From Desulfobacula sp. (lineage in GTDB: Bacteria > Desulfobacterota > Desulfobacteria > Desulfobacterales > Desulfobacteraceae): a stretch of 8,843 nt of DNA. Each line of letters starts with the position of its first letter. Within the stretch, counting starts at the first letter, position 1. Below, one piece after another: positions 5,418-8,843 of the stretch. The stretch covers positions 1 to 8,843 of the forward strand of contig JAQICW010000472.1 of the NCBI GenBank assembly GCA_027858355.1, given 5' to 3'. The translations under genes were made by a program, and so were the position numbers. A model generated the notes under the pieces. That model saw nothing but the letters and a program-made list of their open reading frames with translations. It searched no databases and was not told the origin of the DNA.

Positions 5418-5860
5418 AAAATGGATCTGCACCTGTTTCTCTTTCACTTCCTTGCAGGAAAGAAAAATTTGCACCGGCTGTCAGTACTGCTTTTTTTGAA
5501 AATCTTCTTCCGGAAAGCAACACAAGAACAATATTAGCGTTCCGTAACAGATTTGATAAAAAAGATACATATTCCTTTTTAGAAAACTTTGGAGAAGATT
5601 GTGCAGGAGCACTTTCTATCATACCTGAAGATCAGGAGCCTGATTTCACCCCTGGTCAATATGAAAACATAACACAGGAATTGATAGGGGTGCTTGATAA
5701 AATGCAGGTTGATCCGGAAAGATATAAGTTATATCCGGAAATAAAACAGGCAAAACTATCCCTGGCCGGTGCGCAGGACAAATTACCGGTTTAAATTAAA
5801 GGAACTGAAGTGTATTTACCGAAAAATTCAGGTTCTGCAACGACTCATACGTTTTTTTAG
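5351..5860 (+). pseudogene. HipA-family kinase remnant 2: N-terminal part up to the ATP-binding motif
   Basis: From TTG 5351 the frame reads LVDTLDRYKKGRVVFQYSQD, the start of a second, different HipA N-terminal domain. APVSLSLP, FFENLLPESNTR, GEDCAGAL and finally LSLAGAQDKLPV follow; the last is the glycine/serine ATP-loop region (compare SIAGAQEK in E. coli HipA). TAA at 5792-5794 interrupts there. The frame then continues IKGTEVYLPKNSGSATTH before ending at TAG 5858-5860. In intact relatives a tyrosine follows LPV, so TAA replaces TAC/TAT. The kinase core after STTH is missing. No ATG or ribosome binding site marks the start, and the natural N-terminus was probably lost where remnant 1 abuts. 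Confidence 0.8.
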
Positions 5861-5917
5861 ATAGATGGATGCTGGTTAAATATTTGACAAGGGCAAGGCC
5901 AATAGGTCCAATATTGC

Positions 5918-5939
5918 TGTGATCACATAAGCTTGTGAT
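5918..5939. promoter_or_regulatory. Palindromic putative operator upstream of the spermidine-synthase-like gene
   Basis: TGTGATCACA (5918-5927) is a perfect 10-bp palindrome. It overlaps a wider inverted repeat, ATCACA (5922-5927) and TGTGAT (5934-5939), separated by six bases. The half-sites resemble CRP/FNR-family half-sites (TGTGA/TCACA), but the standard TGTGA-N6-TCACA order is not met. It lies about 65-80 bp before ATG 6000, downstream of a TTGACA at 5884-5889. A binding site is inferred from symmetry and position only. Confidence 0.35.
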
Positions 5940-5999
5940 TGTTTGTATTTTGTATTCGATCTGTTCTTGATTCTGTCAATGTGCAAATAAGGTGGGAAA

Positions 6000-6725
6000 A
6001 TGAGTTTGATGTACGAGGAATTAGATTTTCGGTCAACCCCAATAGGAGACTTGATGTTGAGGCGGCGCCGTTCCATTCAACTTGGTGGGCTTGATATTTA
6101 TGAGGTCAAGCTTGGGGAGTATTTTTTGATGACCAGCTTGTTTCATGAAGCAGAGGTTCAGCTTGCAAAGCTTGGTCTTGAAGGGTTGGATAAAAAAGAC
6201 CTTGATGTTGTGGTCGGAGGTCTTGGGCTAGGGTACACAGCTGTTAGTGCATTGGAAAATAAACGTGTCACATCACTTGTTGTGGTGGAGTATTTAGAAG
6301 GTGTAATCGATTGGCATCAAAACGGGCTTGTCCCACTGGGTAAGGTTTTGACGGCAGATCCTCGTTGTAAATTTGTGAATGCTGACTTTTTTGCAATGTC
6401 CCGGGACGTGTCAAAAAGTTTTGATCTATCGATTCCTGAAAAAAAACATGATGCCATCCTTTTAGATATAGATCACTCTCCCACAAACGTATTGACCCAG
6501 ACAAACACACGCTTTTACACTGAAGAGGGGCTGGAGGAGCTTGCTCAGCATTTGAATCCGGGCGGGGTGTTTGGCCTTTGGGTGGATGGTTTCCCGGAAG
6601 ACGACTTTACCAATCGTTTGGATAGGGTTTTTCAAAACGCTGAGGTGCATACCATTGAGTTTGATAATCCATTAACCGGCGGCTCTTCTGAAGGTGCCGT
6701 TTATCTGGCACGCGTAGGTCTATAG
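6000..6725 (+). CDS. Spermidine-synthase-like SAM-dependent methyltransferase-fold protein
   Basis: This 241-residue intact protein has the class I Rossmann fold seen in aminopropyltransferase relatives. Motif I is VVVGGLGLGYTA (about residues 70-81), followed by the acidic end of strand 2, VVVEYLEGVIDWH. DPRCKFVNADFF comes next, then DAILLDIDHSPTN, the region corresponding to the catalytic aspartate of spermidine synthases, and a C-terminal NPGGVFGLWVDG strand. Known spermidine synthases transfer aminopropyl from decarboxylated SAM to putrescine. This shorter family is usually annotated only as spermidine-synthase-like, so the substrate is uncertain. ATG 6000 follows AAGGTGGG with three bases between and is a good start, though a second ATG lies at 6009. 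The gene is alone, preceded by a possible operator and followed by two terminator-like hairpins. Confidence 0.85.
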   Translation: MSLMYEELDFRSTPIGDLMLRRRRSIQLGGLDIYEVKLGEYFLMTSLFHEAEVQLAKLGLEGLDKKDLDVVVGGLGLGYTAVSALENKRVTSLVVVEYLEGVIDWHQNGLVPLGKVLTADPRCKFVNADFFAMSRDVSKSFDLSIPEKKHDAILLDIDHSPTNVLTQTNTRFYTEEGLEELAQHLNPGGVFGLWVDGFPEDDFTNRLDRVFQNAEVHTIEFDNPLTGGSSEGAVYLARVGL

Positions 6726-6784
6726 AGAAGATTTGAGGTATGAGAGGAATTTTTGTCTGACCAAGTTAATAGACTGTAAATATT

Positions 6785-6822
6785 AAACAAATAGCCTAAA
6801 ACCGTCTTAGGTTAATGTTTTT
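6785..6822 (+). terminator. Terminator-like hairpin downstream of the spermidine-synthase-like gene
   Basis: AGCCTAA (6793-6799) pairs with TTAGGTT (6807-6813) around AACCGTC, with one G-T pair. An outer AAACA (6785-6789) / TGTTT (6816-6820) helix extends it, and five T residues follow (6818-6822). It lies 60 bp after the stop of the gene at 6000. Confidence 0.45.
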
Positions 6823-6868
6823 GACCCCAAAAACAGCACTTTAAGAATCGAATATGGATTTCAACAAT

Positions 6869-6912
6869 CCAAATGAACCGGTTGCAAGCCGGTTATTTGG
6901 TTAGTTTTTTTT
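6869..6912 (+). terminator. Strong rho-independent terminator
   Basis: CCAAAT (6869-6874), a bulged G and AACCGG (6876-6881) pair with CCGGTT (6889-6894) and ATTTGG (6895-6900) around the loop TTGCAAG. This makes a 12-bp stem, and eight T residues follow at 6905-6912. It is the best terminator in the window. It probably ends transcription from 6000-6725 and also isolates the receiver-domain remnant immediately downstream. Confidence 0.8.
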
Positions 6913-6914
6913 AG

Positions 6915-7145
6915 GAAGCGCTAATCAGCACAGCTCTTTGTATTGGAGGAGCACATGAAGCAATTAAATTTGGCGCTTTTGATTATTTAACAAAGCCTTG
7001 TGGCATAAACCAGCTCATTTCCAAAGCAAAAAAAGCTGTTGCCAGAAAAAAAGAACGGGAAGCGAAAATTTTTGATGTGAGAAGAAAACTATACATCACA
7101 AAAGAAGAACGGGAATGCCCTGCTGTTTGCCACAAAGGAACTTGA
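6915..7145 (+). pseudogene. Response-regulator receiver domain, C-terminal remnant
   Basis: The frame opens after TAG 6912-6914 and reads HEAIKFGAFDYLTKPCGINQ, then LISKAKKAVARKKEREAKIF. This is the end of a CheY-like receiver: the 'GAFDYLxKP' element with the conserved lysine of TKP, followed by helix 5 and a charged linker. The phosphorylated aspartate and everything before it are missing, and no start codon with a ribosome binding site exists. The frame goes on as DVRRKLYITKEERECPAV to TGA 7143-7145, the last codons probably being out of the original frame. The TKPCxIxxLI form is common in deltaproteobacterial regulators. The gene was cut directly at the terminator of its neighbour. Confidence 0.7.
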
Positions 7146-7421
7146 AAACAGACCCATCTGTTTAAACTTCATTAAAAACATGCACAAGATACTTCTACAA
7201 GGAGTAAGGGGTCATGAACGTGGGTCGCTTCATTTTTTCCGCTAATGCGGCCTCTTTAAAAATCCCTTTACGCATAGAAGGCAGGCTGTGGTGATATGTG
7301 ACCAGTTACCATATATGACCACTGTTTCGCATCAACCGGCTCTCCCCCACCAACCTTTCAAGTTTGAATATTCAATGATAAATCAGAATGTTGGATCAAA
7401 TAAAATTGCATTTATGAAACC
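7146..7421. other. Non-coding region ahead of the sigma-54 promoter
   Basis: No coding frame is supported. Visible structure comprises AAACAG (7146-7151) / CTGTTT (7158-7163), a short CCGC-TAAT-GCGG hairpin (7239-7250), two near-repeated strings at about 7292-7317 (TATGTGACCAGT and TATATGACCACT), and the palindrome at 7364-7375. The region could hold enhancer-binding sites for the promoter downstream. The origin of the rest is not evident. Confidence 0.45.
7364..7375. promoter_or_regulatory. Perfect 12-bp palindrome TTGAATATTCAA
   Basis: TTGAATATTCAA is fully self-complementary and lies about 46 bp upstream of the -24 element of the sigma-54 promoter. Activators of sigma-54 promoters bind dyad sites upstream, commonly 70 bp or more away, so this is a candidate but a close one. 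In AT-rich DNA a chance palindrome of this length is possible. Confidence 0.35.
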
Positions 7422-7437
7422 TGGCACGAAGCTTGTA
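7421..7437 (+). promoter_or_regulatory. Sigma-54 (RpoN) promoter for the DUF748 gene
   Basis: CTGGCACGAAGCTTGTA matches the consensus YTGGCACGRNNNTTGCW at every defined position except the -12 C, which is T. TGGCAC (-24 element) and TTGT (-12 element) have the exact five-base spacing. The predicted start of transcription is about 7448, leaving a leader of roughly 95 bases before ATG 7542. Transcription would need an enhancer-binding activator. Confidence 0.7.
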
Positions 7438-7523
7438 TATATTTAAATGAAGCCCTGGAACCGCTGCCGCGTGTGAAAGCCGCTCAGCCTAATGGTTCTC
7501 GCGGGCCTGTTCACCGAGATAAA

Positions 7524-7530
7524 AAGGAGG
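7524..7530 (+). promoter_or_regulatory. Shine-Dalgarno site for the DUF748 gene
   Basis: AAGGAGG at 7524-7530 is a full-strength ribosome binding site. It lies 11 bases before ATG 7542, in the DUF748 frame, and only three bases before ATG 7534, which opens a different frame of 16 codons ending at 7584. The site shows that the GTG at 7473, upstream of it, is not the start. Confidence 0.6.
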
Positions 7531-7541
7531 CAAATGAACCC

Positions 7542-8510
7542 ATGGATGCTCCGGAAGGCAAACATCTTCGAAGGCATTGGCTGATGAGGGTTTTGCTGAG
7601 CAAAACCTTCATCTTCTCTGTTGCCCTTATGATCACCTACACCCTGGCGGGCTTTTTTCTTGCCCCCTATCTGATCAAGCGTCAATCCACGCGGTTTGCC
7701 CAGGAATCCCTCAAATGCCTTGTGGTCATGGAAGAGGTCCGGGTGAACCCATACGCCCTCACCCTGGAAATCAGGAACTTCGACCTCAAAGAGGGAGACG
7801 GATCCCCGTTACTCGCATTCAAGGAGATTTTTATCAACTTCGAGACCTCCAGTCTCTGGCGCCGGGCCTGGACCTTCGCGGATGTTCGCCTGGAAGGCCC
7901 GGTCGTGAACCTTCAAATAGAACCTGAGGGCCGCATCAACTTTATTGATATTGCAGACCGGATCCCAAAAAAAGAAGAGGAGGGAAACACTTCCCTGCAG
8001 GAAAAACCCCAAGGAGAGGTGCGCCCGCCGCGCGTCATCTTTGAGCACATTGCCTTGAACCAGGGGCGACTCTTTTTCACGGACCAATCCGACCCTACCC
8101 CCGGCAGTATTACGCTTGAGACTATTGACATGGAGCTCAAAAACCTTACCACTCTGCGGGACAAGGAGGGAGTCTATTCCTTTGAAGCGGCCCTTCCCCA
8201 GGGCGGAAAGCTCTCAGGGGCCGGCGATGTTTCCCTCCATCCTCTCTGGTCCGAGGGCAGTGTAAAGGTGGATGGATACAAGACCGTTTCGGCATGGGAG
8301 TTTTTACAGGATGAAATTCTGCTGGACAAACCGGGGGGTGAAGTAGACCTCGAAGCCCGCTACCGATTTGCCAATACGGATAAATCCCCTTCTTTTGTCA
8401 TCGAGGGATTGAAAGTGCTTGTCTCGGCCCTGGAGCTCAAGGACCGGGGGGACCTGGAACCGATTGATTCTCTCCATGGACACCATTCGTCTCGAAGACG
8501 GCCAATTTGA
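7542..8510 (+). CDS. DUF748 (AsmA-like) envelope protein, N-terminal part, frameshifted at its end
   Basis: ATG 7542 follows AAGGAGG and gives MDAPEGKHLRRHW, a basic stretch and one membrane anchor (SVALMITYTLAGFFLAPYLI). The long periplasmic portion after it contains VRVNPYALTLEIRNFDLKEGDG, shown by NPYALTLEIRNF. AFKEIFINFETSSLWRRAWT, VRLEGPVVN and EGRINFIDI follow, the repeating DUF748 pattern related to AsmA/YhdP-type proteins. These are envelope proteins linked to outer-membrane biogenesis or lipid transport; the exact role is unknown. Sense is lost after DRGDLEPI (8465), and the remaining frame to TGA 8508-8510 is noise. The gene continues in another frame. It is driven by the sigma-54 promoter at 7421 and is markedly GC-richer than the DNA before it. 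Confidence 0.8.
   Translation: MDAPEGKHLRRHWLMRVLLSKTFIFSVALMITYTLAGFFLAPYLIKRQSTRFAQESLKCLVVMEEVRVNPYALTLEIRNFDLKEGDGSPLLAFKEIFINFETSSLWRRAWTFADVRLEGPVVNLQIEPEGRINFIDIADRIPKKEEEGNTSLQEKPQGEVRPPRVIFEHIALNQGRLFFTDQSDPTPGSITLETIDMELKNLTTLRDKEGVYSFEAALPQGGKLSGAGDVSLHPLWSEGSVKVDGYKTVSAWEFLQDEILLDKPGGEVDLEARYRFANTDKSPSFVIEGLKVLVSALELKDRGDLEPIDSLHGHHSSRRRPI
8462..8469 (+). repeat. GATT tandem duplication causing the DUF748 frameshift
   Basis: GATTGATT is a perfect two-copy 4-bp repeat exactly at the point where coding sense moves from one frame to the next. Removing one copy restores a continuous, family-like protein. It is either a real duplication (a null allele or phase-variation-like event) or an assembly or sequencing error. 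Confidence 0.65.
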
Positions 8511-8843
8511 ACACGCCTCTCGATCGTTGCAGGTGGGAGAGTTGGCGCTCTTCCGGGGTCGCGCAACAGCGGATATGAACGAACAAGGGCGATTGAACTG
8601 GCAGAAGCTTTTGAAGGCCGGCCGAGATCCCCGGTCTCCCGCTCCTAATGCAGAGGCCTTGGAGGGACCGCCTTGGCGCGTGGCGCTCAAGACCCTCCGC
8701 TTGGATGATTTCGTCGTGGCCTACAGTGATCTCAGCCGGCAGTATCCTCTTGAAATAGACGTCTCCAGACTCGGTGTGAAGGGCAAGGCCGATCTTTCTT
8801 TTATGCCCGATAAGGTGGGGGTCCTGGCAGAGAACCTGAACGT
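8467..8843 (+). CDS. DUF748 protein, continuation after frameshift, partial at right edge
   Basis: In the next frame the DUF748 protein goes on as ILSMDTIRLEDGQFEHASRS, then VGELALFRG, LNWQKLLKAG, WRVALKTLRLDDFVVAYSDL and YPLEIDVSRLGVKGKADLSF. It stays open to the last base. The alternation of 'L..L...' strands and 'G.LNW..LL' is the same DUF748 pattern. The frame change is explained by the tandem GATTGATT at 8462-8469: with one GATT, the protein reads DLEPILSMDTIRLE without a break. ATG 8476 is in frame but has no ribosome binding site and is unlikely to be a real start. Whole DUF748 proteins are often about 1000 residues or more, so much of the gene lies beyond the window. Confidence 0.75.
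   Translation, partial: MLSMDTIRLEDGQFEHASRSLQVGELALFRGRATADMNEQGRLNWQKLLKAGRDPRSPAPNAEALEGPPWRVALKTLRLDDFVVAYSDLSRQYPLEIDVSRLGVKGKADLSFMPDKVGVLAENLN

Noticed and set aside
793..5794. Reassignment of TAA to tyrosine
   Set aside because: Intact genes here end at TAA (for example 4029 and 4811), and the TAA-bearing genes also have deletions, so pseudogenes explain the data better.
4974..5860. A split HipS-HipT type (hipBST) toxin system
   Set aside because: Each fragment contains parts of an ordinary HipA, the kinase core is absent from both, and stops and frame changes show decay rather than a natural split.
7447..7476. Nine-residue leader peptide between the sigma-54 promoter and the DUF748 gene
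   Set aside because: Its ATG coincides with the predicted transcription start and has no ribosome binding site.
7473..7541. GTG 7473 as the DUF748 start
   Set aside because: It lies upstream of the strong AAGGAGG at 7524-7530, which serves a start at 7542, and the added residues do not look like part of the family.
1..8843. CRISPR array, insertion sequence or intact mobile-element gene
   Set aside because: No regularly spaced repeats, transposase, integrase or terminal inverted repeats were recognised on either strand.

Overview
The window reads as an accessory, partly decayed chromosomal stretch of a Gram-negative anaerobe, most likely a deltaproteobacterium of the Desulfobacteraceae type (Desulfobacterota). 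The pointers are the style of several proteins (a small conserved 'cytoplasmic protein' family, a receiver-domain fragment with the TKPC motif, a DUF748 protein) and a near-consensus sigma-54 promoter. This assignment is inference from recalled family resemblance, not from a search. Positions 1-7470 are AT-leaning; the last 1.3 kb is visibly GC-richer.

Layout. 1-315 is the C-terminal end of a membrane-associated EcsC-like protein that enters from the left edge. 316-1258 has no intact gene. It holds a tRNA T-arm/acceptor-like fragment (483-507), then a broken AbiE-type (type IV) toxin-antitoxin locus with a stop inside the toxin and its middle deleted, fused to the C-terminal end of an unidentified protein. 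1259-2603 is an intact two-gene unit: a DUF1499 lipoprotein and a TIGR01777/YfcH-like NAD(P)-binding protein. 2604-2961 is a scar joining about 20 codons of a probable pyrimidine-dimer-glycosylase-like gene to the C-terminal part of a Fic protein. 2965-4029 is an intact zinc-less-looking medium-chain dehydrogenase/quinone oxidoreductase.

4030-4448 has only an orphan reading frame without a start. 4449-4811 is an intact small conserved protein, overlapped at its stop by a 33-codon ORF that contains a perfect 11-bp hairpin. 4974-5860 contains two different HipA kinase remnants: the first lost its kinase core by an apparently in-frame deletion, and the second stops just after its ATP-loop motif. 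6000-6725 is an intact spermidine-synthase-like methyltransferase-fold protein followed by two terminator-like hairpins. 6915-7145 is the tail of a response-regulator receiver domain. 7146-7541 is non-coding and carries a sigma-54 promoter and a perfect 12-bp palindrome ahead of a DUF748 (AsmA-like) envelope gene. That gene is frameshifted by what looks like a 4-bp GATT tandem duplication and continues off the right edge.

Taken together, intact housekeeping-like genes alternate with remnants of three toxin families (AbiEii, Fic, HipA) and other broken genes. I see no intact novel system. The most notable content is this toxin 'graveyard' with its clear mutational scars, the sigma-54-driven DUF748 gene, and the small coupled ORF after the conserved cytoplasmic protein.
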